A stretch of DNA of 64,000 nt from Clostridiales bacterium oral taxon 876 str. F0540 (GTDB lineage: Bacteria; Bacillota; Clostridia; Clostridiales; Clostridiaceae), in the NCBI GenBank assembly GCA_000466585.1, contig KE993501.1, positions 263,060 to 327,059 on the forward strand. The letters run 5' to 3'. Positions 1 through 8,365 of the stretch are shown in pieces (positions within the stretch are counted from its first letter, which is position 1; every line of letters begins with the position of its first letter). Position numbers and translations under genes: made by a program. The notes beneath the pieces are model-generated. The model saw only the letters and a list, made by a program, of their open reading frames with translations. It had not been told where the DNA came from and searched no databases.

Positions 1-3000
1 ATCAATTGTTGAACTAGGAACATATTTAAATCCCTGCAGCTTTAAAATTTCATAAATTGTAGCAGCGCATGAATTCATAAGAGTGTTTTTAAATATCGCA
101 AATTCATAGTCTCTAGACAAACAAAATGCAAGAGTTTCTGTTATTATGATTTGTTCGAGGTACTTATATTTATCAAGACTTTTTATTCCTATCCCATGAA
201 TCAACACTGTTCTTCCGGTACTTTGCTCTCTTATGTATTGTGAAAGCTTTACATCTTTTAGTTCTTCATAAAGCATACTAGAACGTACCCAGTGGAATAA
301 AGAAAAGGCAGCAACCTCATTTTTATTTAGAGTATTTCTAATAATAATCAGCCTTCCAGAGGGTTTTAGTAAAGTTTCTTTTATTGTATTTAAAATAATA
401 TCCTTTGGCATACCGGTAATAGATTGGATTCCTAATAAAATATCCTCGGTAATTTTTTCAACTACTTCAACCTTAAGCCATAGTGATGTAATAGAGGATT
501 TTTCTTGAGGTTCCCTCTGATAAAAACCATTTTCGTAAATATATTTTTGAGCAAGAGGATCAATAAGAGTTGATATATCTCTGCTTTCATCTATATAGTT
601 CCTTATTTGAGTAGAACTTATATCTGAATATTTAGCTGGCAGTGAAAGCCATTCGATTTTTCCGTCAATATTTTTTACTGCATCTTCAAGTTTTCTGCTT
701 TTTCCTCTTTCAAAAATAATATGATTAAAACTATGTATGGAATTAGATGTCCTTAATGACTTATAAGAAGATGCATTAAGAACAACATCACTTCCAACAG
801 CTATATAAACCTCCGAATTTGGAAAGCTTTCCTTCAATTTTTTTAAGTCATCTTCGTTGGCTATATTTATTGGCATTGTATTAGGATAAACATAAATATT
901 AAGTTCATTAGCAACAGACATAGCAACTATTCTGCGTCTGAGCATATTAGGAAGTGTCTTTTTAGACCAGGAAAACTCATCTATTGAAAGATAAACTTCA
1001 AAACCTTTGTCTCTTATAAATTTAGCTATTTCCTTGTGGCTTTGAGAGAATGGATCAAAGGTTCCTGGGAAAAAAGCCACTTTTTCGGGAATATCTATAG
1101 AAATATTCCCTTTAAAAAAGCTATAATCAGAAATAAATCTATATATGTGATTTAATGCTGCTGAATTTGATAGAAACAAAAGTTCTTCGCCTTGGCTTTC
1201 AGTAATCATTGTAAGTAGCTTCTTACTTATAATTTTAAAGATAGCATTCTTATCATCAAGACTTAAGTTTAATGTTCCAAAAATATCTTTTCCTAATACG
1301 CTAAAAGCAGTTTGCTTTGATTTTAACTCGTAATCAGCAAGCGAATTTAATAGAATACCAAGCATAGAAATCTTTCTTGAACTATAGTCATCAAAAGACT
1401 CTGTAAATCTATACTTATAATCAGAATAATTAGAAAGGGCTACTCCGATAGTTTTAAGTATAAGTGATTTAACATTAGGGCTGGAGGTTTTTATTTTATT
1501 TTGTAAATCATTTATAATTTCATCAAGCTCTACTGGCTGAAGCCACAAAACAATCTGACCTATATAGTGAGGTATATATTCCGTAAATCTGTTTCCTTCA
1601 ATTTCAAGTGCTCTTAAAAGTTCCACTGCAACTTCATTTCTTTCAGCAAGAGATAGATGAGGCATTATATTTAAAATTGCATCTCCGGCAGCATTGCGTA
1701 CATTTTCTATAGCACTTACCTTTAAAAGGTTGCAAAAGTGAATTGCTGTATGAAGGCCATTACCTTCAATATTGTTTAATGTATAATTAAGGAGAAGTGA
1801 AATCTGACTTCTTTTTCGTATCCAGTCGGTAGCAGTCTTTAAGTTACTAAGGAAGATATCAGATATTTTCTTTTCATCCAATTTACAGTAAACGTTGAAA
1901 ACAACCCCTAAATCATTCGCATTTAATTGTTTAGACAAATTATATTTTAAAAGGTTTTCAGAAGTTACATTACTTCTTTTTTGTTTTGAGTTTAAAAGTT
2001 CCCTTACCGCATTTGCAAAATAATGCTTTGTGTCTAACTTAGGCAAAAGGTTTAATGAAGCCTCGAAAGAGCTAAGTCTTAATGCATTGCTGTGCTTTTT
2101 CATCATAATAATTAAGAAATTAAATAACGCTATCAAGCTAGCATCTTCATGTTCTAAAGGAATGTATTTAATAGTTTCAATTAGAAAAAGCTGAGTTTCA
2201 GTAGTTTTTGAAATTTTCTCATCAAAGTAGCTTAGTATAATCTTTCTATATTTAGGCATTGATTTTTTCTGACAGCATTTAAACAATGAATTTATCATTA
2301 TGCTTATGTTGTAGCCGATAAAAAATCTATGTTCAGAAATAAGCTTATAACTTGGAAAAAGCATTTGTTCTAAATATATTTGTAACAGATTGAAGCTTGT
2401 CACAGCCGGCTCTTCCATTTTAACATTCTCAGGTATTTCTTTTCTGTAGTCTTCGTCAAAAATAGCTATAAGAGTACCTAACAATTCAGCACAATGTCTC
2501 CTAATGTCATCCTCAGGGTGGACAAGATTTTCATATAGGAACTTGATAGTCTGAAGCTTTTGATTTTGAGTAAGATAAGTAGAGTATTCTTGAAATATTC
2601 TTATATATTCTCTGAAGTTTTTCCAATCCTTTTCACTTCGAGCAAGCTCAAGAATATAATCAAGGGAATATTCATCACGAAGCTGGTACATTAAATTAAT
2701 ATTATGATTAATAGCTATGTATTTTAAATTTTGTACTATTTCGTTCCCCTGCATAAGAGAATAATTTTTAATTTCCCCAGATTTTTGAGTTACTGTACTT
2801 GAAAAGTCAATTTCAGTTTTAACTCCAATACTTAAGAGAAAATCTTCAAAATCCTTTAGCTTGCTATAAACCTTTTTATACCGCTTTTCCTTTGACTCAT
2901 CTAGATTATCTAATTTTTCAAGTATAACCTCAAAGGAATCTCTTAGAGTGAAGATATGCATTTTCACTCCATCTTCATATGATTTATTCTTAACTCTAAA

Positions 3001-3843
3001 ATCAGAATAAATTAATATCAGTGATTCAAGTGAAAGATTTTCAAGCTCTAAATCCCAGGTAGAATGATTGATGGCTATATTTCTAATATAATTACTTCCT
3101 ATTTTTTTAAACCACTGGTCAGAATAATAATAATGAAGATATGGTACTCGCTTAAGTTCAGAACGCTTACATCCATATTTTCCTATATCGTGTCCTGCGG
3201 CTGCTCCGGATACTCTTCCTAAATCCACTGGAATAGAAAGGGCTTTAATTTGTCTTGCTATGTATAATGACAGATAATGTACGCCGCATATGTGATCTAG
3301 AGTATTAAAGCCAAAAACCTCACCATTAAGTTTCATCATTTCATATGTGTAATTGTGTTTAAATGCCTTTAAAAATTTTTTGTATTCTTCCGGGTGCTCT
3401 AGGGAATTTTCTTCTTCCTCTGTCAAAAAGTTCATAGGGTAAATACTTTGCCAGGTTTCATCTTCAGATAGTTTCTGAGCTTCACAGAAAATCCTTAAAA
3501 CTCTAAGGTATATCTCACAAGAAGGATTAAGGGAATCCAAAATTATTATGGTTACTGCCTCAGGAAAAGACTTGTTTAAAGTGTACTGATAAATATAATT
3601 AAGCCAATCTTCCGGAATATTAGGATAACTTAATTTATTCATTATGTCTGTACATAAATTTAAAACTGCTTTGCAGCTAAAATCATTTTTATCAAGACAC
3701 AATTTAAGATTACTAATAAATTTATCACTTCTTAAGGCACCCTCAATAAAATTAAAGTCGATACCTAATTTATCAAGCCACTTAGTGCTTAAAAGCTTTC
3801 TTGATATTTTATTATATAAATTTTGAAAAGCTAGATTGCTCAT
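1..3843 (-). CDS. Giant multidomain protein (HD domain, helical repeats, NadD-like nucleotidyltransferase, GNAT-like end), 3' end outside window
   Basis: The minus strand is open from an ATG at 3843 to the window edge (1281 codons seen, no stop), behind a GGAGG ribosome binding site. In order: an N-terminal region with an HD motif (AGHDIGKYG, H218-D219), as in HD phosphohydrolases; about residues 320-900 of helical HEAT-like sequence; a nucleotidyltransferase domain with PGTFDPFSQSH (926-936) and the closing SSTQIR signature (1076-1081), as in NadD/cytidylyltransferase folds; then a segment ending IYEILKLQGF, resembling the end of a GNAT acetyltransferase. The second nucleotide-binding His pair is degenerate (SQSH rather than HxGH). 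Domain assignment is by motif only. The role is unknown; NAD or nucleotide metabolism linked to a signalling hydrolase is a guess. Confidence 0.8.
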   Translation of the reverse strand, partial: MSNLAFQNLYNKISRKLLSTKWLDKLGIDFNFIEGALRSDKFISNLKLCLDKNDFSCKAVLNLCTDIMNKLSYPNIPEDWLNYIYQYTLNKSFPEAVTIIILDSLNPSCEIYLRVLRIFCEAQKLSEDETWQSIYPMNFLTEEEENSLEHPEEYKKFLKAFKHNYTYEMMKLNGEVFGFNTLDHICGVHYLSLYIARQIKALSIPVDLGRVSGAAAGHDIGKYGCKRSELKRVPYLHYYYSDQWFKKIGSNYIRNIAINHSTWDLELENLSLESLILIYSDFRVKNKSYEDGVKMHIFTLRDSFEVILEKLDNLDESKEKRYKKVYSKLKDFEDFLLSIGVKTEIDFSSTVTQKSGEIKNYSLMQGNEIVQNLKYIAINHNINLMYQLRDEYSLDYILELARSEKDWKNFREYIRIFQEYSTYLTQNQKLQTIKFLYENLVHPEDDIRRHCAELLGTLIAIFDEDYRKEIPENVKMEEPAVTSFNLLQIYLEQMLFPSYKLISEHRFFIGYNISIMINSLFKCCQKKSMPKYRKIILSYFDEKISKTTETQLFLIETIKYIPLEHEDASLIALFNFLIIMMKKHSNALRLSSFEASLNLLPKLDTKHYFANAVRELLNSKQKRSNVTSENLLKYNLSKQLNANDLGVVFNVYCKLDEKKISDIFLSNLKTATDWIRKRSQISLLLNYTLNNIEGNGLHTAIHFCNLLKVSAIENVRNAAGDAILNIMPHLSLAERNEVAVELLRALEIEGNRFTEYIPHYIGQIVLWLQPVELDEIINDLQNKIKTSSPNVKSLILKTIGVALSNYSDYKYRFTESFDDYSSRKISMLGILLNSLADYELKSKQTAFSVLGKDIFGTLNLSLDDKNAIFKIISKKLLTMITESQGEELLFLSNSAALNHIYRFISDYSFFKGNISIDIPEKVAFFPGTFDPFSQSHKEIAKFIRDKGFEVYLSIDEFSWSKKTLPNMLRRRIVAMSVANELNIYVYPNTMPINIANEDDLKKLKESFPNSEVYIAVGSDVVLNASSYKSLRTSNSIHSFNHIIFERGKSRKLEDAVKNIDGKIEWLSLPAKYSDISSTQIRNYIDESRDISTLIDPLAQKYIYENGFYQREPQEKSSITSLWLKVEVVEKITEDILLGIQSITGMPKDIILNTIKETLLKPSGRLIIIRNTLNKNEVAAFSLFHWVRSSMLYEELKDVKLSQYIREQSTGRTVLIHGIGIKSLDKYKYLEQIIITETLAFCLSRDYEFAIFKNTLMNSCAATIYEILKLQGFKYVPSSTID

Positions 3844-3867
3844 ATCTGCCTCCGCTTATTTCATAAA

Positions 3868-3884
3868 TATTAGAAATTCTAATA
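3868..3884. promoter_or_regulatory. Perfect 17-bp palindrome in the leader of the giant gene
   Basis: TATTAGAA-A-TTCTAATA is a perfect palindrome (8+1+8). It lies between the minus-strand start codon (3843) and a TATAAT -10 candidate on the minus strand (3888-3893), so it sits around the expected transcription start. This is a typical place for a repressor operator. The cognate regulator is unknown. Confidence 0.45.
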
Positions 3885-3926
3885 AAGATTATATAACTAT
3901 ATTATATAATTTCATAGAGGGTTAAG

Positions 3927-3954
3927 AAAAAAGCCTTAGGATTGAACCTAAGGC
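3927..3954 (-). terminator. Intrinsic terminator of the lipoprotein gene
   Basis: On the minus strand GCCTTAGG and CCTAAGGC pair around a 6-nt loop and are followed by a T run. It ends transcription from the gene at 3962-4453 before the giant gene's promoter region. Confidence 0.85.
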
Positions 3955-3961
3955 ATAAATA

Positions 3962-4453
3962 CTATCTAGGTATTAAAAATTTACATAAACCATACAAATT
4001 ATACAATGGTTGTATACCTTCCATATCTACATAATCCATAGAATATGTTCCATCCCACGGATAGACTGCTATGTATCTCTCATTGTAAATATTGATAACG
4101 AATTTTTCCTTATCAAAATCAAGAAAGAGCTTATACTGTGGCTTTTCTGACAAATCCTTGGGTTTTTCTATAAAGTTGGCTTTTTTTATCGATTTGGAAA
4201 ATTTTTTAATTGTTTCTATATCTTCTTTAGATAAGTCTGCTTCCTTTGAAAAATTTGTGTCTAAAAGTTCTCCTTTAACTTTAGATTCAGTTACTAAATT
4301 TTTAATAAGTAAATTTGTATAATAGTAGTTATTGGGCTTTTTCTTCGTAACAGTAAAATTATTGATAGAATAACTTCCTAATTTTATTGTGCATCCAATA
4401 AAAATAATAGGAATAATAAAAATTGATATTATGTATAATGACTTTTTTTTCAA
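3962..4453 (-). CDS. Predicted lipoprotein, DUF4883-like
   Basis: This is a 163-aa secreted protein. I chose the TTG at 4453 because AAGGTGG sits 5 nt upstream and because the product then begins MKKKSLYII, a charged n-region, followed by a hydrophobic stretch and a lipobox ending FIGC. The Cys would be lipidated and the rest would face outward on the cell membrane. A longer reading from 4537 exists but would bury the signal peptide. The mature part is lysine-rich and soluble and has no motif I recognise apart from general similarity to clostridial DUF4883 lipoproteins. It ends at the strong terminator at 3927-3954. Confidence 0.75.
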   Translation of the reverse strand: MKKKSLYIISIFIIPIIFIGCTIKLGSYSINNFTVTKKKPNNYYYTNLLIKNLVTESKVKGELLDTNFSKEADLSKEDIETIKKFSKSIKKANFIEKPKDLSEKPQYKLFLDFDKEKFVINIYNERYIAVYPWDGTYSMDYVDMEGIQPLYNLYGLCKFLIPR

Positions 4454-4621
4454 TGTTACCACCTTGTACAAGTATTCTCTAAATAATATATGATTTCTTT
4501 TTTTCTCATATTCCATTAATTGATTGATGAAAACCAATATGAATTAGTTAATTATATAAGGATTTTAAAATGAATATTAAAACTTTTAAAAGCACATTAT
4601 AATTTTGAGGAAGTGATTTAA

Positions 4622-4771
4622 TTGAAAGACGAGATAATAAATAATAATACTAAGCATTGTAACAATACGCCAGAAAAAATGAAGATAACAAAGAAATCAG
4701 AGGATTATTGTATAATTAATAATCAAAAAATAGAAGGAAATGCATGTAATACTATAGTAAATAATAAATAA
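4622..4771 (+). CDS. Small hydrophilic protein (49 aa)
   Basis: TTG start at 4622 behind GAGGAAGTG. The 49-aa product begins MKDEIINNN, is rich in Asn and Lys, and has three Cys. No family is recognised. It is the first of six small co-directional genes up to 5677. Codon use and the ribosome binding site support translation, but there is no homology evidence. Confidence 0.5.
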   Translation: MKDEIINNNTKHCNNTPEKMKITKKSEDYCIINNQKIEGNACNTIVNNK

Positions 4772-4786
4772 GAGAGGATGAATTTT

Positions 4787-4945
4787 ATGGATAAAAAAGA
4801 AATGAAGGCACTACAAGGTGTTGACTACGCTGCTCTTACTCAAGAGCAAGAACGAAAACTGAGACAATTTGAAGCTAAATTTAATGAAGAATTTGGAGAA
4901 GATTTTAACATTTTAGTAATGGATAAAGTTAAGGAAAATAAGTAA
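4787..4945 (+). CDS. Small charged protein (52 aa)
   Basis: ATG at 4787, preceded by a GAGAGGATG ribosome binding region. The 52-aa product (MDKKEMKALQGVDYAALTQE...) is predicted to be almost entirely helical and strongly charged, without membrane segments. It is followed at once by an intrinsic terminator (4956-4975), which marks it as a real transcription unit. It resembles small clostridial proteins of unknown function; a sporulation link is only a guess. Confidence 0.6.
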   Translation: MDKKEMKALQGVDYAALTQEQERKLRQFEAKFNEEFGEDFNILVMDKVKENK

Positions 4946-4955
4946 CACAAACTTG

Positions 4956-4975
4956 GAGCCTTTTGGCTCTTTTTT
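4956..4975 (+). terminator. Intrinsic terminator
   Basis: GAGCC-tttt-GGCTC is followed by six T, 11 nt after the stop codon of the 52-aa gene. Confidence 0.8.
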
Positions 4976-5042
4976 GCTATTATTTATGAAGCATAAATAG
5001 ACTTACAGTGGAAAATCTAAATAATGAAAGGGGAGTTGAATT

Positions 5043-5180
5043 ATGAGTGAAAATCAAGGTATGAGCCATACTTTTAACAATAAGAAAGAAGATAATCATT
5101 TTAAAAAGAAAAATATAAAGCATAATCCTCAGGCTGAGAGTGCAAGAACAGTATACGATGATCCGGGAAAAAAGCATTAA
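5043..5180 (+). CDS. Small basic protein, CPC_1213-like (45 aa)
   Basis: ATG at 5043 behind AAAGGGGAG. The 45-aa product has a lysine/His-rich N-half and the C-terminal run HNPQAESARTVYDDPGKKH. This recalls the clostridial CPC_1213 family of tiny proteins found in many spore formers; function unknown. It is followed 18 nt later by another small gene, suggesting a co-transcribed set (5043-5677). Confidence 0.65.
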   Translation: MSENQGMSHTFNNKKEDNHFKKKNIKHNPQAESARTVYDDPGKKH

Positions 5181-5198
5181 AAGGAAGGGGAGATATAA

Positions 5199-5321
5199 AT
5201 GTCTCACAGAGAAACTAAAAAATCCACAAAAAAAGAAAATAAAAAGCCCTCAAAACCAGAAATAATACAAGGCGCTGAAATAGAAAAGCATAAGACTCAA
5301 GGGTTAATTAGAGGAATATAG
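5199..5321 (+). CDS. Small basic protein (40 aa)
   Basis: ATG at 5199 with GGGGAG 5' of it. The 40-aa product begins MSHRETKKSTKKEN, is very lysine-rich and lacks hydrophobic segments. Its composition recalls nucleic-acid-associated or spore-core small proteins, but no family is recognised. Spacing to its neighbours (18 nt and 16 nt) fits an operon. Confidence 0.55.
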   Translation: MSHRETKKSTKKENKKPSKPEIIQGAEIEKHKTQGLIRGI

Positions 5322-5337
5322 GTGAGGCGGTGATGCA

Positions 5338-5580
5338 ATGATTAGAACTTCTATGAAAGGCAGAGAACTTACAGATGAAGAAATAAAAAACTATAAAGAA
5401 GAAAGAAATGTAAGCAATATCGCCTATATGAAGGATACAATAGTGAATAAGCCTACAACGCAAATTGGCTATAACGAAGATGGCAGCATTAATGAAGTTG
5501 AAATTAAGCCTCAAATATTTGAATTAAATGGAGTAGTAGATACTAAGGAGGAAAGAGCATATGACAAAGGAAAGCAATAA
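5338..5580 (+). CDS. Small acidic/charged protein (80 aa)
   Basis: ATG at 5338 behind GGCGGTGATG. The 80-aa soluble product (MIRTSMKGRELTDEEIKNY...) is charged and has no recognisable domain. Its 3' end carries the ribosome binding site (AAGGAGG) and the first 20 nt of the next gene, so the two are translationally coupled. Confidence 0.6.
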   Translation: MIRTSMKGRELTDEEIKNYKEERNVSNIAYMKDTIVNKPTTQIGYNEDGSINEVEIKPQIFELNGVVDTKEERAYDKGKQ

Positions 5581-5677
5581 GCATAAAGCAAAAAATAAAG
5601 AACCTAACAGAGTGGATATCAAAGAAGAAAAGGATGGAAAAGGTCCAAGAAGAAGAAGCATAAACGACAATTATTAA
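5561..5677 (+). CDS. Small basic protein (38 aa), overlapping the gene before it
   Basis: ATG at 5561 follows AAGGAGGAAAGAGCAT inside the preceding gene, overlapping it by 20 nt in another frame. The 38-aa product is lysine- and arginine-rich (ends GPRRRSINDNY). Strong ribosome binding site and operon position support it; function unknown. Confidence 0.55.
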   Translation: MTKESNKHKAKNKEPNRVDIKEEKDGKGPRRRSINDNY

Positions 5678-5702
5678 TTTTAAAAAATATTATAAAAAAG
5701 TA

Positions 5703-5731
5703 TTGATTTATTAATAATTATTATTTATAAT
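5703..5731 (+). promoter_or_regulatory. Promoter candidate for a short RNA
   Basis: TTGATT, 17-nt spacer, TATAAT. The predicted start near 5738 lies only about 45 nt before a perfect terminator stem and no gene lies between, so the unit would be a short untranslated RNA. Otherwise it is an unused promoter-like sequence in AT-rich DNA. Confidence 0.4.
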
Positions 5732-5782
5732 ATAAATATAAACAAACCCCAAATCCAAATTTATTGATACTTCCTTCAGTTT

Positions 5783-5814
5783 AAAAGCAGCTGACTTGAT
5801 CAGCTGCTTTTTTG
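5783..5814 (+). terminator. Strong intrinsic terminator
   Basis: AAAAGCAGCTGA pairs perfectly with TCAGCTGCTTTT around a 5-nt loop and is followed by T. It ends the small-gene cluster and any short RNA from the promoter at 5703-5731. Confidence 0.9.
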
Positions 5815-5829
5815 TTATTTAAAAAACAT

Positions 5830-5963
5830 AAGCTATATCATGATGGGTTTTATCTATATAGAAAGCAATAAACGTATTCACATTGGGCTGCTCCAAAAGA
5901 TCCAGTCCTCAAGGATTTATTGGACTGCTCAATGCGATTAGATATTTGCTTTCTATATAGCTT
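5830..5963. repeat. Structured inverted-repeat element of unknown nature
   Basis: CTATATAGAAAGCAA (5854-5868) pairs perfectly with TTGCTTTCTATATAG (5946-5960). Inside, CATTGGGC pairs with GCTCAATG (one G-U for a plus-strand RNA) and CAGTCC with GGACTG. AAGCTATAT (5830-5838) can instead pair with ATATAGCTT (5955-5963), competing for the same 3' arm. There is no convincing protein-coding gene here. It may be a non-coding RNA, a small non-autonomous repeat, or an RNA switch without a visible downstream gene. Confidence 0.5.
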
Positions 5964-5980
5964 GATATTTTATAACTTAG

Positions 5981-6013
5981 AAAAAAAATCCATACTTAAA
6001 AGTATAGATTTTA
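5981..6013 (-). terminator. Terminator of tRNA-Leu
   Basis: On the minus strand AAAATC.ATACTT pairs with AAGTAT.GATTTT, followed by more T, immediately downstream of the tRNA CCA end. Confidence 0.75.
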
Positions 6014-6014
6014 A

Positions 6015-6096
<82 letters not shown>

Positions 6097-6112
6097 AAAT
6101 TTTACATAAGTT

Positions 6113-6141
6113 ATGTTATCATATATATTTTAAAAAATCAA
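6113..6141 (-). promoter_or_regulatory. Promoter of tRNA-Leu
   Basis: Minus strand: TTGATT (6136-6141), 17-nt spacer, TAACAT (6113-6118), 17 bp before the tRNA 5' end. Confidence 0.6.
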
Positions 6142-6177
6142 TGTTTTTTTAAAATTAAATTTTAATTTAAAGAAAAA

Positions 6178-6206
6178 TTGATTATATACTTTATAAAAAA
6201 TACTAT
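6178..6206 (+). promoter_or_regulatory. Promoter candidate for glsA
   Basis: TTGATT, 17-nt spacer, TACTAT, about 55 bp upstream of the glsA start codon and divergent from the tRNA promoter. Confidence 0.5.
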
Positions 6207-6262
6207 TTAATGTTAAAATAATTAATGAATAAGTTAGATTTGCTATATTACGGAGGAATAAA

Positions 6263-7180
6263 ATGAATAAATTATTAGAAGCAGTAATTGAAAACAATAA
6301 AAAATGGACTAGGGATGGAAAGGTAGCTACATATATTCCTGAACTTGGAAAAGCAGATTCGGATGCAGCAGGAGTATGTATTATAACACTAGATGGTGAG
6401 GAATATAACGGCGGAGACCATAAAACTAAATTTACTATTCAAAGTATATCAAAAATAATTACTTTAATGCTTGCACTCCTTGACAATGGAAGAGAAAGAG
6501 TGTTTTCTAAGGTTGGAGTGGAACCCACAGCTGATGCCTTTAATTCAATTATAAATTTAGAAACCAAAAATCCACAAAGGCCATTAAACCCTATGATTAA
6601 TGCCGGTGCAATAGCAACTGTATCACTTGTTGCAGGCGGAAATTCAGAAGAAGTTTTCAATAGAATACTAAATTTTACAAGAAAAATTACTGGGAATCCG
6701 GATATAAATATAAACGAAGAAGTATATAAATCAGAGAAGGAAACTGGTGATAGAAACAGGGCTTTGGCATATTTTATGAAAAGTACAGGTGTAATTGAGC
6801 AAGATCCTGAAGACGTTCTAGATGTATATTTCAAGCAATGTTCTATAGAAGCAACATGCAAGGATATTGCGAGGATTGGAGCAATGCTTGCAAATGATGG
6901 AGTTTTGCCATGGAGCGGAGAAAGAGCCGTGCCTAGAAATATAGCGAGAATAGTAAAGACTATAATGGTTACCTGCGGTCTTTATGATGCTTCAGGACAA
7001 TTTGCCGTTGAAGTAGGCATTCCTGCCAAAAGCGGTGTAGGCGGAGGAATAGTTGCTGCAATACCTGGAAGAATGGGAATAGGTGTCTATGGTCCTGCCT
7101 TAGATGCAAGAGGCAACAGCATTGTAGGTATTAGAATACTTGAGGAATTGTCAAGGGAGCTTGACTTAAATATTTTTTAG
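6263..7180 (+). CDS. glsA: Glutaminase
   Basis: This 305-aa protein has the usual size of bacterial GlsA, a cytoplasmic serine-dependent beta-lactamase-fold glutaminase that hydrolyses L-glutamine to glutamate and ammonia. The catalytic Ser-x-x-Lys is seen in FTIQSISK (S61, K64), with NPMINAGAI, VTCGLYDASG and the closing glycine-rich KSGVGGGI segment all present. ATG with an excellent GGAGG ribosome binding site. A sigma-A-like promoter lies at 6178-6206. It may be co-transcribed with aroC, which starts 24 nt after the stop. No defects are visible. Confidence 0.96.
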   Translation: MNKLLEAVIENNKKWTRDGKVATYIPELGKADSDAAGVCIITLDGEEYNGGDHKTKFTIQSISKIITLMLALLDNGRERVFSKVGVEPTADAFNSIINLETKNPQRPLNPMINAGAIATVSLVAGGNSEEVFNRILNFTRKITGNPDININEEVYKSEKETGDRNRALAYFMKSTGVIEQDPEDVLDVYFKQCSIEATCKDIARIGAMLANDGVLPWSGERAVPRNIARIVKTIMVTCGLYDASGQFAVEVGIPAKSGVGGGIVAAIPGRMGIGVYGPALDARGNSIVGIRILEELSRELDLNIF

Positions 7181-7204
7181 CTTTTAAAGAAAAGAGGAAA
7201 ATGA

Positions 7205-8350
7205 ATGCTTAGGTTTCTTGATGCAGGAGAGTCTCATGGTAAAGCTTTAATTTCTATCATCGAAGGGCTGCCATCTAATATAAATATTAATTTGGATTAT
7301 ATAAACAGAGAACTTAGAAGAAGGCAAAAAGGCTATGGCAGGGGTTCAAGGATGAAAATTGAACAAGATAAAATTGAAGTTTGGTCTGGCATACGAGGTA
7401 TGGTTACAACTGGGAATCCTATAACTATGGTGATTTATAATAAGGACTATGATAATTGGAAGAATGTGCTTGGTAATCAGCCAAATCAGGATGAAATAAT
7501 TACAGTACCAAGACCTGGTCATGGGGACTTAGTGGGGTTTTTAAAATATAAAACCGGAGATATAAGGGATGTAATAGAAAGAACTTCTGCAAGAGAAACA
7601 GCTATCAGAACAGCGGTAGGTGCTTTATGCAAAAGTGTACTTGAAGAACTTGATATACTTATAAGAAGCAAAGTAAGCAGCATAGGAACAATACAAGATA
7701 ATAATATAAATTTATTTGATGATAATAATTACGAAATAATAGAAGAAAGTGAACTAAGATGTTATAATAAAAATATTGAAGATGAAATGAAAAGACAAAT
7801 TGATATTTGTAAAGAAAATGGAGACACTATAGGTGGAAGTATTTTCATATCTATGAAAGGTATTCCTATAGGATTAGGCAGTTATACGCAATGGGATAGA
7901 AAACTTGATGCTGTTTTAAGCTTTGCTGTAATTTCTGTTCAAGGCATAAAGGCAGTAGAGTTTGGGAATGGTCTGAATAAAGCTTTAACAGGCAGCGGAT
8001 TTAATGATGAGATTTATTATGAAAATAATAAAATTACAAGAAAAACAAACAATTGCGGTGGTATAGAAGCCGGAGTTTCAAATGGCGAAAATATCGAACT
8101 TAAGGCTTTTATGAAACCAATACCTACCATTAGACAGAGTATCGCTTCAATTGATTTAAAAACAAAAACCAATGTTGTTAATAGATATGAAAGATCTGAT
8201 GTATGCGGCGTCGTTCCGGCATCCGTTGTTCTTGAAAATGTATGTGCGTACGAAATTTTAAAAGAAATCTTAAATAAGTTTCCCGCTGATGATTTTAACG
8301 AACTTAAGAGAAGTATCGAGAAATATAGAAACGAAATTTATACATATTAA
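7205..8350 (+). CDS. aroC: Chorismate synthase
   Basis: 381-aa enzyme that converts 5-enolpyruvylshikimate-3-phosphate to chorismate using reduced FMN, the last common step of aromatic amino acid synthesis. Conserved blocks are present: GESHG (8-12), RRRQKGYGRGSRM, VPRPGHGD, RTSARETA and the ISVQGIKAVEFG region. The ATG at 7205 is used; a nearby upstream ATG at 7201 hits a stop after three codons. The gene stands between glsA and polA, away from other aro genes, with short spacers on both sides. Confidence 0.96.
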   Translation: MLRFLDAGESHGKALISIIEGLPSNININLDYINRELRRRQKGYGRGSRMKIEQDKIEVWSGIRGMVTTGNPITMVIYNKDYDNWKNVLGNQPNQDEIITVPRPGHGDLVGFLKYKTGDIRDVIERTSARETAIRTAVGALCKSVLEELDILIRSKVSSIGTIQDNNINLFDDNNYEIIEESELRCYNKNIEDEMKRQIDICKENGDTIGGSIFISMKGIPIGLGSYTQWDRKLDAVLSFAVISVQGIKAVEFGNGLNKALTGSGFNDEIYYENNKITRKTNNCGGIEAGVSNGENIELKAFMKPIPTIRQSIASIDLKTKTNVVNRYERSDVCGVVPASVVLENVCAYEILKEILNKFPADDFNELKRSIEKYRNEIYTY

Positions 8351-8365
8351 CGGAGGAAAATTATT

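Noticed and set aside
4092..4322. Plus-strand open frame opposite the lipoprotein gene
   Set aside because: Antisense shadow of the lipoprotein gene, with no ribosome binding site.
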